In this document: positions 6,441-14,614 of the stretch, piece after piece
Numbering within the stretch: the first letter of the stretch is position 1
Layout: each line of letters starts with the position of its first letter
IMG/VR virus record: IMGVR_UViG_3300031918_001561
Location: 1 to 31,416 of that record
Length of the DNA: 31,416 nucleotides
DNA from: a virus
Direction: 5' to 3' (one strand)
Notes under the pieces: generated by a model
Databases searched by the model: none
What the model was told of the DNA's origin: nothing
What the model saw: the letters and a program-made list of their open reading frames with translations, nothing else
Position numbers and translations under genes: made by a program

Positions 6441-8509
6441 AGGTTGCGCCCTGGGATGGTGGATGCTCTTATGTAATTTGGAAGACCAGGAGTCACTAGC
6501 TCGGTGCTAACTTTTCCAGTGGGATCCACGGTGGTATTTGATTGCAATTGAATCAGTATTTTTGGTTGACCAGTAGCTCCTTCATTCTGCTGCTTGATGA
6601 CGCCCAAAAATTGCGACATAAGATTTGCGCGTTGCTTGTTGAGATCTTCCGTATTGTCGAAGAGACCGCCAACAAGAGGTGCGTTAGACAAGAGCGATGA
6701 ATTTTCCGATGCTAATTTTTTATCGATTGCATCAATCTGACTACTTAGATCAGCAGCTCTTCCTCCATAGTTTTTCCGGATACCTACTGCATTTGCGTTT
6801 TGCATACCTGCTGTAACTTTTTCTTCTGAATGCCTAGACTTCTGCAAGTCATTGAATGCTTCGGCAAGATTGACCAGTTCGGTCACAGTAAAAATCACAG
6901 CAGCGAGTAACCCGCCTGTGATGCCTAATGACTTTATCATGCTGGCATGACCTGCTACAAATTTTACAGCAGTCCCGATGATTTTGCCTCCAAACATCAT
7001 TAACCCACCGGTAACCCATTTCCCAGCATTCATAAATCCGGCAAAGAACTTCGTAAATGTTGGGAATGTATTCTTGAGCCACCCGACAAGCTTCGATGGA
7101 TTTTTCCCAGCAGATGATGGAAGACTATCGATACCCGGAACCCCTGATCCTCCTATGCCTCCACCCATATTCGTCACAAACACCTTTTGTACACCAAGAC
7201 CTTCTAACGCGCCTCCGATTCCTTTTTTCCCATCACCCTTGCCTCTGCCTAAGTCAACAAGTTCCTTACCAAATTTTACAGCTTCCAAACCCCATGAGCC
7301 GACCTTAATAGCAACAAGGGCTAACGCCGCTGCCGCGATTGCTTTGAAACCATCTTCAGCAAGCTTTTGATGCTCATTCAAATACTTCAAAGCATTGGTT
7401 GCCTGTTCGATAGGTTCTGCAAGGTTAACAGCGAGTAAATGCAGCAATTCTGTTTTTCCTGTCTGAAGCTGTAAGGCCGTCGTCTTCATTGTGTTGTTGA
7501 ATTTCTCTTGGATGGTTGTCATTTTTGCAGCTTCAGGTGCTGCATTTTTCAACGCCTCGAAATAGCTGAAATTTCCATCTTGGATATAGTGCTGCTGGAA
7601 TTTGTCGAAGAACTTTTCAGACTCGCGTTCGAATCTGAATTTTTTCATTTTCTCTTGGCTACCGTTTGTGTATTTCGTGATCACCTTCAAGATTTCTTCA
7701 GCATCCTTAAGCTGACCTTTCTTATCGAAGACATTGAATCCAGTGAAATGTTTAATTTCCTTAGCATTCTGTTGAAAGGCAGCGAACGTAGCTGCAATAG
7801 TTTCTACTGACATGGCCGCGTCGCCTGTCTCGCGAGCCATCTGCATCATGGCTCCAAATGAATTGAGTGTTTCCTTTTTGATACCACCCGATGCAGCAGC
7901 TGAGAATAAACGTGTGCCGTAGTTGGACATATCAGCTAGGGTGAAGGCTCCCTTATCACCCTGTACTGAAAGCATCTCGAAAAATTTCCCGAGCTCACTT
8001 CCAGCAACGTTGAAGTTCATTTTTAATTGGGCTGCAATGGTTGACATATCCGTCATTCGCGCCCCGACCGCAGTCGCTGCTTTTGCTGTTCCATTCAGTA
8101 AATCGATCGCACCGTCGCCATCACCGGTCTGGTCAACGTATTTATTTAAACCATCAATCAAATCATCCACTGATTGCCCAGAAGCTTTTGCACTGGCAAA
8201 AATTTGATTTGTGACTGCTGTGACCTTTTGGCTACTCCATCCAGCCTGGTTCCCAAGCCGTACCATGCCCAGCTCCACATCATTGATCTGCTTCACCGCA
8301 AGAGCCATTCCCCCGCCAGTCAGTGCAGCAGTCATCGGCGTAAGCATACGGTCAGCGGATCCCTTGATCGCAGATCCCATGCGGCCAATCACCGCCCTAG
8401 TACGTGAACCAAAAGCGTCAATGGAGCTCTCCGCACGGCGAATGCCTGCGGTCAATCCAGTAGGATCAGCCCCAATGCGAATCGCAATGCTTTCAGTCAG
8501 TGTCGTCAC
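6437..8509 (-). CDS. Tail tape measure protein (Mu gp42)
   Basis: A 690-residue protein that sets tail length and is ejected with DNA. The start is GTG at 8509, with GAGG six bases before it; a TTG one codon upstream is closer to the ribosome site and less likely. The N-terminus has the typical tape-measure pattern IAIRIGADPTGLTAGIRRAESSIDAFGS, followed by long amphipathic helical repeats. Two hydrophobic segments, AIAAAALALVAIKVGSWGL and TGGLLAAVIFTVTELVNLA, are the predicted membrane-insertion regions usual in these proteins. By the rule of about 1.5 angstrom per residue, the tail would be roughly 100 nm, like Mu. It overlaps the frameshift extension of the tail chaperone by 17 bases. Confidence 0.92.
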   Translation of the reverse strand: MTTLTESIAIRIGADPTGLTAGIRRAESSIDAFGSRTRAVIGRMGSAIKGSADRMLTPMTAALTGGGMALAVKQINDVELGMVRLGNQAGWSSQKVTAVTNQIFASAKASGQSVDDLIDGLNKYVDQTGDGDGAIDLLNGTAKAATAVGARMTDMSTIAAQLKMNFNVAGSELGKFFEMLSVQGDKGAFTLADMSNYGTRLFSAAASGGIKKETLNSFGAMMQMARETGDAAMSVETIAATFAAFQQNAKEIKHFTGFNVFDKKGQLKDAEEILKVITKYTNGSQEKMKKFRFERESEKFFDKFQQHYIQDGNFSYFEALKNAAPEAAKMTTIQEKFNNTMKTTALQLQTGKTELLHLLAVNLAEPIEQATNALKYLNEHQKLAEDGFKAIAAAALALVAIKVGSWGLEAVKFGKELVDLGRGKGDGKKGIGGALEGLGVQKVFVTNMGGGIGGSGVPGIDSLPSSAGKNPSKLVGWLKNTFPTFTKFFAGFMNAGKWVTGGLMMFGGKIIGTAVKFVAGHASMIKSLGITGGLLAAVIFTVTELVNLAEAFNDLQKSRHSEEKVTAGMQNANAVGIRKNYGGRAADLSSQIDAIDKKLASENSSLLSNAPLVGGLFDNTEDLNKQRANLMSQFLGVIKQQNEGATGQPKILIQLQSNTTVDPTGKVSTELVTPGLPNYIRASTIPGRNL

Positions 8510-9118
8510 CAATCACCTCGAATCCATCACCAGAATCATTCTTGAGACATCCCGCCACAGCCATGGCGATGATCCACTGCGAGCCTGTCAGTTCGTGGGC
8601 TGGTCGCCCAAAATACTGAGCAGCCTCCATGCCGTGCGCAAACTTGAAACCTTCGATGGGATCAGATCCGGCTTTTTTTTTACAAGTTCAAGAAGTGCCT
8701 TGAGGCCAGACTCGTCCAAGGAATCGACACCAGGGTCGCAGTCCTTGGAAAGCTCGTTGTATTCCTCGGCAAGCACCGCGATCACCTCGCGGGAGCAGAA
8801 GCCCCGGAAGTCGTCGAGGGACGTGAAAAGCGGCTTGCCATCCATGTCCGTGAGGGCACGCCACAGGAAATGGTCGACCTCCTGTTCGCGGTAGTCGCCA
8901 ATGTTGTGAACCGCGATCTCAATCCCAGCCAACTTGAACTCGCGCTGGTTCGCAAACTTTGCGGAGGCTACTTCCTTTGCAGAAAGCAACCGGACAACAA
9001 CGCGTTCGCCTGACTTTCCAGGCCATTCAAATTCGCGCCGGTTATCCGTGCCTGCGCTCAAGCGTTCAAGCACCGATTCGTCTTTACTGCCGTTGCTAAT
9101 TTCGTCGCGAATTCCCAT
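8493..9118 (-). CDS. Tail assembly chaperone, long form made by -1 frameshift
   Basis: Slipping back one base on the run of nine A (plus-strand T 8673-8681) leads from the chaperone into a second open frame that runs 59 residues (begins AGSDPIEGFKFAHGMEAA, ends EVIGDDTD) and stops at 8493-8495, just inside the tape-measure gene. Total length would be 208 residues. Zero-frame and -1-frame products in this position, between tube and tape measure, are the G/GT pair found in lambda, P2 and Mu tails (Xu, Hendrix and Duda described the conservation). The long form would recruit tube subunits to the tape measure and is absent from the virion in known systems. Function is inferred from position, open second frame and the slippery tract. 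Confidence 0.8.
8588..9118 (-). CDS. Tail assembly chaperone, short (zero-frame) form, gp41-like
   Basis: The normal frame gives 176 residues, ending after 27 residues beyond the slippery lysines (PDLIPSK to GDQPTN). An ATG at 9118 overlaps the tube stop as TAATG. The N-terminal 100 residues contain a beta region, FEWPGKSGERVVVRLLSAKEV, resembling other contractile-tail G-type chaperones, and a helical second half, DDFRGFCSREVIAVLAEEYNELSKDCDP. I identify it mainly by position between tube and tape measure plus the frameshift tract at its end. It would coat the tape measure during tail assembly in the cytoplasm. Confidence 0.8.
   Translation of the reverse strand: MGIRDEISNGSKDESVLERLSAGTDNRREFEWPGKSGERVVVRLLSAKEVASAKFANQREFKLAGIEIAVHNIGDYREQEVDHFLWRALTDMDGKPLFTSLDDFRGFCSREVIAVLAEEYNELSKDCDPGVDSLDESGLKALLELVKKKPDLIPSKVSSLRTAWRLLSILGDQPTN
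8673..8681 (-). promoter_or_regulatory. Programmed -1 ribosomal frameshift site (A9)
   Basis: Minus-strand reading here is GTA followed by nine A in total and then GCC. In the zero frame this is GTA AAA AAA AAG, which contains the A AAA AAA heptamer where two lysine tRNAs can slip back one base. The -1 frame stays open for 59 codons only to the tape-measure start, exactly what a tail G-GT site predicts. A long homopolymer is also prone to transcriptional slippage or sequencing error, but neither is needed to explain it. Confidence 0.75.
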
Positions 9119-9471
9119 TACGATACCTTGCGGGCTTTGGCAATAAACTTGATTTCGAACTCGTTGGCCTTTTGGCCATCGGTGTCGCGCTCGCCAACTT
9201 CTTCAACGTCGCAGCCAGTGTAGGTGACTTTGCTGCCGCCCTTGTACTGGAGGATAATAGTTGCATCCTTCACGCCATCCCATACGCGATCAGCACCGCT
9301 TGCAGGAACATAGGTGAGGGACAAACCCAATTCAGGATGAGACTCGACCGTGTCGTCACCATCCATCAACTTCACCCGCTCATGAATCTTGCGAGCGTTC
9401 TCTTTGACCTTGTTGAAATCGGTGATGAGTTCGCCATCAACGATGACTGTTGCCTTTGAAATTCTGCTCAT
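9118..9471 (-). CDS. Tail tube protein (Mu gpM type)
   Basis: A 117-residue beta-rich protein directly after the sheath gene, the fixed place of the inner tube gene in contractile-tailed phages. Segments such as TVIVDGELITDFNKVKEN, SLTYVPASGADRVWDGVKDATIILQYKGGSKVTYTGC and the C-terminal EFEIKFIAKARKVS fit the Mu/P2 tail tube family, in which two beta sheets make stacked hexameric rings. Length agrees with Mu gpM (about 118). Seven bases separate it from the sheath stop. No oddities. Confidence 0.9.
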   Translation of the reverse strand: MSRISKATVIVDGELITDFNKVKENARKIHERVKLMDGDDTVESHPELGLSLTYVPASGADRVWDGVKDATIILQYKGGSKVTYTGCDVEEVGERDTDGQKANEFEIKFIAKARKVS

Positions 9472-9478
9472 GGTTGCC

Positions 9479-10888
9479 TCAGTTCAAGTAAAGGTTGATG
9501 GTTGTGAAGATCTGGTTGAGCCCTGGCACCACGTGTGCTGGAATAGAGTCCTTGATGCGCCCAGGATGATCGGTATCTTCCTCAACAAGGAAGTCATCTG
9601 CATACTGATCCACGTTACGGAGGATCGTCGCTTCCTCAAGCTTGTTGCAGACTGCAATGTTGTCCTCCTTGATTGCGGAGGGCAAGTGCTCATGGATCAC
9701 AGCGTTCTTGTACTTGACCTTGTGCATCGCAACGATTGCGTCGCGGACATAGTCAAGCGAAGCGATTACACCGGTGTCCACCAGCGTCTCGATGCGCACT
9801 CCATCCTTGGAAGTCTTGGTAGTTACGGCACGCACAATCGTGAGCTCACCATCTTCGGTCGAAAGAGGAATCACGCCACCATAGAGCAGTGCTTCCATCT
9901 CTTCACCATTCCAACGGCCAGCGACTGCAGGAATATCGAGGCCAACAATGGGGAGTCCATTCATTGGCTTGTTGGGCTGGGAGTTGCTTGCGAAAACTGC
10001 GCAGGTACCTGCGGCAATTTCCCAGACAGGGTTTGTGAGTGCCTTAGTGGCCACGATATGCATGCGCTCATGGTTGATCCCTGTGGCAAGTGCCTTCGCT
10101 GCGGTAGCGACACCTTCAAAGGCAGCAATGCCACGTTGCCCACGCTGTTCGAGAGGCCCAGCGGCATTCTCAAGGTGAGTGCGAAGTATACCGAGGTTCG
10201 TTGCATCGTTTACGGACAGGCCGATGATGTGGTAACGCTCTGCGAAGACAGAAGCCAATGCCTGAGTCACATCAACGGTTCCGGTACCGGATGTCGTCGT
10301 CACTGAGGACGCCACCATGTCGGTGCCAATACTTTCAAGCTTGATAGCGACTCCACCTGCAGCAGAGATGTATGAGCCCACATTCTTCGCGGTGAGCGTG
10401 ATGTCATCGTCCGTGGCAGAAGCCGTCACCGGAAGCTGGGTCTTCGCATTGATGGCGGCCACCAGCGCAGCGGCGGCCAGTGCGGGAGTTGATCCCACCA
10501 CAATGGATGCATCCACATAGGTAGCATCGATCCAGCAACGGACAAGACCACTCTTCGTTGCCGCAGTGGACAAGGAGAAAGCCCAAGTTGCAGCGGTACC
10601 CGTTGGCTCTGCATGCTTCACGAGAGTAATCAGCGTGTATTTGCATGCGGATTTTGCAGCCAAGTACATGGAGTGCAGCACGGAGCCTGCACCGACAGCA
10701 GCGAGTACATCGGACTCGGAATAAATATCAAGTGGGGTTGCAGGGGCAAGGCTCGCGGAAGCAAGGCCTGCACCAACAAGCAATACTTTTTGGACATTCG
10801 TAGGAAGTCCGTTTGGTCCTGCGTAGAAGTTGAACTCGGCATACGAGCCGGGCACCATGGTCTCCGGGATATTATTCTTGATGGTCAT
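9479..10888 (-). CDS. Contractile tail sheath protein (Mu gpL)
   Basis: A 469-residue protein starting MTIKNNIPETMVPGSYAEFN, the standard beginning of Mu-type sheath proteins, in which a P.SYAEF phrase precedes the first strands. NVQKVLLVGAG follows, then long Ala/Thr-rich domains with domain insertions that form the outer sheath surface. LDYVRDAIVAMHKVKYKNAVI and DHPGRIKDSIPAHVVPGLNQIFTTI near the C-terminus match the conserved core that links neighbouring subunits. Overlapping TGATG with the end of gp37 indicates coupled translation. The product polymerises around the tube encoded next and contracts at infection. Confidence 0.93.
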   Translation of the reverse strand: MTIKNNIPETMVPGSYAEFNFYAGPNGLPTNVQKVLLVGAGLASASLAPATPLDIYSESDVLAAVGAGSVLHSMYLAAKSACKYTLITLVKHAEPTGTAATWAFSLSTAATKSGLVRCWIDATYVDASIVVGSTPALAAAALVAAINAKTQLPVTASATDDDITLTAKNVGSYISAAGGVAIKLESIGTDMVASSVTTTSGTGTVDVTQALASVFAERYHIIGLSVNDATNLGILRTHLENAAGPLEQRGQRGIAAFEGVATAAKALATGINHERMHIVATKALTNPVWEIAAGTCAVFASNSQPNKPMNGLPIVGLDIPAVAGRWNGEEMEALLYGGVIPLSTEDGELTIVRAVTTKTSKDGVRIETLVDTGVIASLDYVRDAIVAMHKVKYKNAVIHEHLPSAIKEDNIAVCNKLEEATILRNVDQYADDFLVEEDTDHPGRIKDSIPAHVVPGLNQIFTTINLYLN

Positions 10889-11400
10889 CAGGACTCCTGT
10901 TGAAAATCGGTTTGGGAACTAAGGTCAGAGGATCCTTGAGCCAGTTCATAGCTTGTAAGGATCGATTCAAGACGATGCAGGTCTAGTCTGCTTGTATCAA
11001 TCGTATATGCGGTGTCATACGATGCTTGGAGAACCGAGATCCGCTCTTCTCGGAATGTCGCATTCGTGATATCCTTCCATCCGCTGTATTCAAACTCTTG
11101 GCAACCATCAGGTTCAAGGCCGTGCAATACAGGCACAAGAGCTTCTTCAACAATGAGAGCCTCACGGATACGCTCTTCAAATAGTTTCATGTTCGCCACT
11201 TGGATGATCGCAAGCAATTTGCATGGCACGTTGGCCTTGGTGCCGGAGGCATCCCACTCAGCCTTGCCTTCAACAACGTGTAGACTGATCGAAGGCCTCA
11301 CGATTGCGTCGGCCTGATCATCAATGCTTCCTTTACGAACCTTTGGCAGCTTATCTTTTATGGCATCGTTAGCTGCTTGCAAAATGGAAATCACACTCAT
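10888..11400 (-). CDS. Mu gp37-like neck/tail-terminator protein
   Basis: A 170-residue protein between gp36 and the sheath. It resembles the Mu gp37 family: an N-terminal helix (SILQAANDAIKDKLPKVRKG), a beta core with PSISLHVVEGKAEW and NVPCKLLAIIQVANMKLFEERIREAL, and a C-terminal extension. In Mu, proteins at this place finish the tail or join it to the head; this role is inferred from position and weak similarity. An ATGA overlap with gp36 at 11397-11400 couples the two genes. The last 20 residues (Ser-rich) are unlike the rest of the family and may be disordered. Confidence 0.78.
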   Translation of the reverse strand: MSVISILQAANDAIKDKLPKVRKGSIDDQADAIVRPSISLHVVEGKAEWDASGTKANVPCKLLAIIQVANMKLFEERIREALIVEEALVPVLHGLEPDGCQEFEYSGWKDITNATFREERISVLQASYDTAYTIDTSRLDLHRLESILTSYELAQGSSDLSSQTDFQQES

Positions 11401-11840
11401 TGTCCATACCCCATCAGAAGATCATCGGAGAACACGCGTTGAGGAGCCCTTACACGAGGATTGAATGCGGGTTCAGCACCACTTGTAGGCAAGTCAAGCC
11501 GAATTGTCCCGGACGCAATGCCCTTCAAGGTCGCAATAGCCGTATCGCGTAGCTTCGCCAGTCCTTCTGGCATATCCAGCACAATGCGGCGTTTGTAGAG
11601 TTCAAAAATTGCCAAGTCGCGGGTCACAGTTTTTAAGACCGGATCTACGCTAGGAAGCGGCAAGCTCACCACCGACCGCAAATAGCCGTCGACGATGGAG
11701 CGAGCCGCATCAATGCAGCTCTGAATCACTGACTCGACAGGCTCCGCACCATCAAGGCGACTCTCCGAGTCATTTGAGAGCTCAACCGCCCGCTCACGCG
11801 GTACCTGGCTGAGCACATCCTTTACGGTGCAGTATTCCAT
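11397..11840 (-). CDS. Mu gp36-like head-tail connector (DUF1320)
   Basis: The 147-residue product starts MEYCTVKDVLSQVPRERAVELSND, the conserved opening of DUF1320 proteins. The helical middle section, ESVIQSCIDAARSIVDGYLRSVVSLPLPSVDPVLKTVTRDLAIFELYKRR, is the family signature: the pattern from I..AI.DAA to the L.DLA.Y.LY.RR phrase is typical of head-completion adaptor proteins. The C-terminus carries an Arg/Pro-rich tail ending FSDDLLMGYGQ. It lies 12 bases after the major capsid gene. Its likely role is the connector ring beneath the portal. Confidence 0.88.
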   Translation of the reverse strand: MEYCTVKDVLSQVPRERAVELSNDSESRLDGAEPVESVIQSCIDAARSIVDGYLRSVVSLPLPSVDPVLKTVTRDLAIFELYKRRIVLDMPEGLAKLRDTAIATLKGIASGTIRLDLPTSGAEPAFNPRVRAPQRVFSDDLLMGYGQ

Positions 11841-11851
11841 CGATCAATGCC

Positions 11852-12808
11852 TCAGGTAGAAGGAGCGAGAACGTTGGAGAGAAGGAAGCCACAGTCCTTT
11901 GCCGCGACAACTTCCTTGACCACTTCGCCGACCATGACGTCAACGCCACCACGGCCACCCTTCTTCTCGTTGAGGACAAGCTTGACGAAGCGAGGACCAT
12001 TCTGAGCAGTGAAGCCCCAGGTGATGCAGCCTTCGGTTCTGGTGGCCTGTGCGTTCACATACGCACCAGAAATCGTTTCGCCCCATGCAGTGATGATCTT
12101 ATTGTCTTGACCCTTCGCAGCACTGTTGACCTTGGTATCTCCGACGATCACCTTGTCAATTTCAAGCACCGCAGCGATATCAGCGCGAACCGCAAAGCCC
12201 TTGGTGCTTGCGGCACCGTACACTTCTTTGATGACGTTCGGATGTGTACGCAGCTTATGCCAGATCGAAGCACCCATGCGCAACTGATTTGGGCGCATCA
12301 GGCACTTGAGCATGTAGTCGCCAATCAGTTCGAGCGGCTTTGCATCGGGATTCAGAAGCGATTGTGCAAATGTCATATCGAGCACATTTGCATAGTTGCT
12401 TGGATCCTGCACGGCCTTGATCACACGCAGCTCACGTTGCAGGGTAATCGTTTCGAGAACAGAAGATTGTTCCCTGTTGACCAAGCTTTCATACTTGGAC
12501 TGGTCGCTGTTGATGATGTCGTCTTGGCCAACGAATCCTTGGAGCGCATGGACTTCGCAGCTATCGGTCGCTTCGCGGCCAGTGAACTCGATTTCCTTTG
12601 GTTCGGAACGGCGGCCAACGCGATCGTTGATGGAGCGCATTGCATCACCTGGCTCACGGATGAGCATCTTGAATGCATCCTTGCCGTTCATGTTGTCAAT
12701 GCGTGGCATGACCTCATCAGCCACTAGGCCGAGGATCGAGTATGCCATAGCGAAGCCACTGACTGTTGGCGTTACGCTGAAAATGTATGGAAGACTTTTC
12801 CAATCCAT
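11852..12808 (-). CDS. Major capsid protein
   Basis: At 318 residues, this has the position and sequence pattern of the major head protein of Mu-like phages. Recognisable segments are YSILGLVADEVMPRIDNMNGKDAFKML, VGRRSEPKEIEFTGREATDSCEVHALQGFV (residues 64-93, the E-loop-like region with a sharp beta pattern), the spine-helix region around ESLVNREQSSVLETITLQRELRVIKAVQDPSNYAN, and LIGDYMLKCLMRPNQLRMGASIWHKLRTHPNV. It follows the cement gene and precedes gp36, consistent with a HK97-fold shell. Whether the N-terminus is cleaved by the upstream protease cannot be seen. Confidence 0.92.
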   Translation of the reverse strand: MDWKSLPYIFSVTPTVSGFAMAYSILGLVADEVMPRIDNMNGKDAFKMLIREPGDAMRSINDRVGRRSEPKEIEFTGREATDSCEVHALQGFVGQDDIINSDQSKYESLVNREQSSVLETITLQRELRVIKAVQDPSNYANVLDMTFAQSLLNPDAKPLELIGDYMLKCLMRPNQLRMGASIWHKLRTHPNVIKEVYGAASTKGFAVRADIAAVLEIDKVIVGDTKVNSAAKGQDNKIITAWGETISGAYVNAQATRTEGCITWGFTAQNGPRFVKLVLNEKKGGRGGVDVMVGEVVKEVVAAKDCGFLLSNVLAPST

Positions 12809-12820
12809 GGTGATCTCCGG

Positions 12821-13207
12821 TTAGGCTGGTGTGACGGCAGGGTTACGTTCGATGAGGAAACGGATAATGTCGCCCGACACTCCGCTCTGCAAGGCCATGC
12901 CGACCGATGCAGTAGTTGCGCTACCCTTGATGGCAAGGCCTGTGGCATCTTCGCCTTGTGCAGGAATCTTCGCGGTCAAGCGGTCGCCACGGGTGACTGT
13001 GCCACCCAATTCCACTTCACCGATATCGTCGAGAAGCACATCGCAAGTTCCGCCATCAATGGTTGGTCCACGGTCGCTCACGCCGAGCAAGGCTTCGCTT
13101 GCAGACGTGGGAAGCTTGACAGTATCGTCGGCGGAGCCGATGACGACAATACGTTTGGGAGGGATGGCACCCTGTGCCAGTTGCCCAATAATGAGATCAG
13201 GGTTCAT
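12821..13207 (-). CDS. Capsid cement/decoration protein (DUF2190-like)
   Basis: A 128-residue, beta-rich, Gly/Val-rich protein lacking transmembrane segments. The pattern GSADDTVKLPTSASEALLGVSDRG, then VLLDDIGEVELGGTVTRGDRLTAK and GLAIKGSATTASVGMALQSGVSGDIIRFLIERN corresponds to the DUF2190/cement family, where short strands pair with a conserved G..V..GD..T. It sits between the protease/scaffold and major capsid genes. In other phages such proteins bind the outside of the shell and stabilise it. In Mu the order is capsid first, so the order here differs. Confidence 0.82.
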   Translation of the reverse strand: MNPDLIIGQLAQGAIPPKRIVVIGSADDTVKLPTSASEALLGVSDRGPTIDGGTCDVLLDDIGEVELGGTVTRGDRLTAKIPAQGEDATGLAIKGSATTASVGMALQSGVSGDIIRFLIERNPAVTPA

Positions 13208-14577
13208 CAGATTTCTCCTTGGTTTCTGAGTTTTTCGAATGCCTTGGATGTGCCGATTCCCTCAGCTGAGGCCAGCACGGTAATTTTGGTAGCAACGGCT
13301 TCTGCACTTAGGGATGACGCAGGTGGTTTAGGATCTCCTGCACCGAGATCGATGACCGTTGGCATTGATGCAAGGAAAGACTCCATCACCTTGATCGTAT
13401 CCTTGGGTTCTCCTGCACCAAATTCAATGCGCCCATTACCCGCATCAGCCGCCTTGAACAACGCTTCAAGCGGGCTTCGCATCGCAGGGGTCATGCGGCC
13501 AGCCTTGATCGTGTTATCACAGAGAGCAGCAAATTCAGCGGTACGCTTTTCATTCTTAAATGACGCTAGCTCATCTTCCGCTTTTTGCCGTGCAACCTTC
13601 TCTTCTGCAAGCTGCCGCTCCTGTTCGACGCGGGCGGGATCAGCCGGAGCCGCAGACGAGCCTGGAACGACAGCAGTGGAGGGAGCAGGAGTTGCGGGAG
13701 CTGGTTCTACGGGAGCAGAGAATGAAACAGAAGGCACATCACCTAAATCAACGCTATCAATCGTGCTTGTTGGAAGGATGGAATCTGCTTTTTCCAAACC
13801 ATCTTTATCAATGATGTAGTCGCGGATTTTTCGGAACAGATCGCGCGCACTTTCAAGACGCCAACGCAAGCGATATACGAGGGAATCCTGTGACTGCGCG
13901 AGAGTCGTCAGATCAGTTTCTCCAGCTGCGAAGATGATGCTTGCAGAATCTTTGCCCTTATCGGTTTCGATAAACTCGCCCTGCCCAAATGAAATAGGAT
14001 CAAGCCCAACAACAGCAGGCATATGAGCACCAAGTACGCCCAAGTGCCGCAACGTCAAATCAGGATACAGGGAAACGGATACATTGGTATATGCACCAGT
14101 CTTACATTCTTCGGCAAATGACGGTACTAGATCGGCTGCACAAAGCTGCATCACCTCACCATTCATGCGAGCTCCTTTGATAGAGCCTTCGCGCGGCGAG
14201 GCAACCTGTGGGTGCCCCTTCACAATCGGTGGAACCCAGTTCTTGACCTGCTCGTTGATCTGCGCACATGCAGTCTGCACATCGGTCAGCGATAGCGTAT
14301 AGTCCTTGTTATTCAAGGCGCGGAATGTTCCGGGCTTGAGTGCATCGAACCATGGGTTCACTGGCTGCACTGCGAGCGAAGGAGCGGCGGCAACAACGCC
14401 TCCCGCAAATACGCACGGCTCAGGATGACCCGAGGCGACAGAGACAAAGAGTGCCAGCATCACGAGAGCGATCTGGAGCCAGAGGAATCGATTGGATTTG
14501 TTGTTTCTCATGGCACAAACATACCCGGAGAGTGCGGCACAGACAGCATGACTTTCTCCGCACAAATTGCCATTCAT
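13207..14577 (-). CDS. Mu I-like capsid maturation protease and scaffold
   Basis: The 456-residue frame contains the Mu I family core at residues 75-200: KPGTFRALNNKDYTLS, NWVPPIVKGHPQVASPREG, and VSVSLYPDLTLRHLGVLGAHMPAVVGLDPI. The Ser of SVSLYP and the His of RHLGVLG are the likely catalytic pair of the prohead protease. Residues 288-330 are a Pro/Ala-rich linker, and 330-456 are coiled-coil and helical scaffold sequence (ARVEQERQLAEEKVARQKAE; AGRMTPAMRSPLEALFKAAD). The start is unsure: ATG 14577 lies inside the dyad between the divergent operons, and ATG 14511 or 14460 would be internal options, none with a clear ribosome site. Any start gives the odd N-terminal hydrophobic run FLWLQIALVMLALFVSVASG after basic residues, which looks like a signal or membrane segment. 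Confidence 0.85.
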   Translation of the reverse strand: MNGNLCGESHAVCAALSGYVCAMRNNKSNRFLWLQIALVMLALFVSVASGHPEPCVFAGGVVAAAPSLAVQPVNPWFDALKPGTFRALNNKDYTLSLTDVQTACAQINEQVKNWVPPIVKGHPQVASPREGSIKGARMNGEVMQLCAADLVPSFAEECKTGAYTNVSVSLYPDLTLRHLGVLGAHMPAVVGLDPISFGQGEFIETDKGKDSASIIFAAGETDLTTLAQSQDSLVYRLRWRLESARDLFRKIRDYIIDKDGLEKADSILPTSTIDSVDLGDVPSVSFSAPVEPAPATPAPSTAVVPGSSAAPADPARVEQERQLAEEKVARQKAEDELASFKNEKRTAEFAALCDNTIKAGRMTPAMRSPLEALFKAADAGNGRIEFGAGEPKDTIKVMESFLASMPTVIDLGAGDPKPPASSLSAEAVATKITVLASAEGIGTSKAFEKLRNQGEI

Positions 14578-14605
14578 TTTTCCACGAACAAGTCACGGAA
14601 AAATG
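14575..14605. promoter_or_regulatory. Perfect 9-bp dyad between divergent late operons
   Basis: CATTTTTCC (14575-14583) and GGAAAAATG (14597-14605) form a perfect inverted repeat around a 13-base spacer. It lies between the head-tail operon (leftward) and the packaging operon (rightward), which together are all late structural genes. A dimeric activator bound here could turn on both, and the Mor-like protein is the natural candidate, because Mor/C bind dyads just upstream of late promoters. No good -35/-10 pair is visible on either side, as expected for activator-dependent promoters. The binding partner is inference. Confidence 0.5.
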
Positions 14606-14614
14606 GAGGGAGTT

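Noticed and set aside
8211-8894. 227-codon plus-strand open frame under tape measure and chaperone
   Set aside because: Shadow of the chaperone and tape-measure genes, with no start signal.
9389-10306. 305-codon open frame on the plus strand across the sheath gene
   Set aside because: It lies wholly opposite the well-recognised sheath gene (and tube start), has no ribosome site or family resemblance and is a mirror shadow.
14567-14614. N-terminal extension of the small packaging-operon protein to ATG 14567
   Set aside because: It would start inside the symmetric dyad and lacks a ribosome site; ATG 14615 and 14651 both have one.
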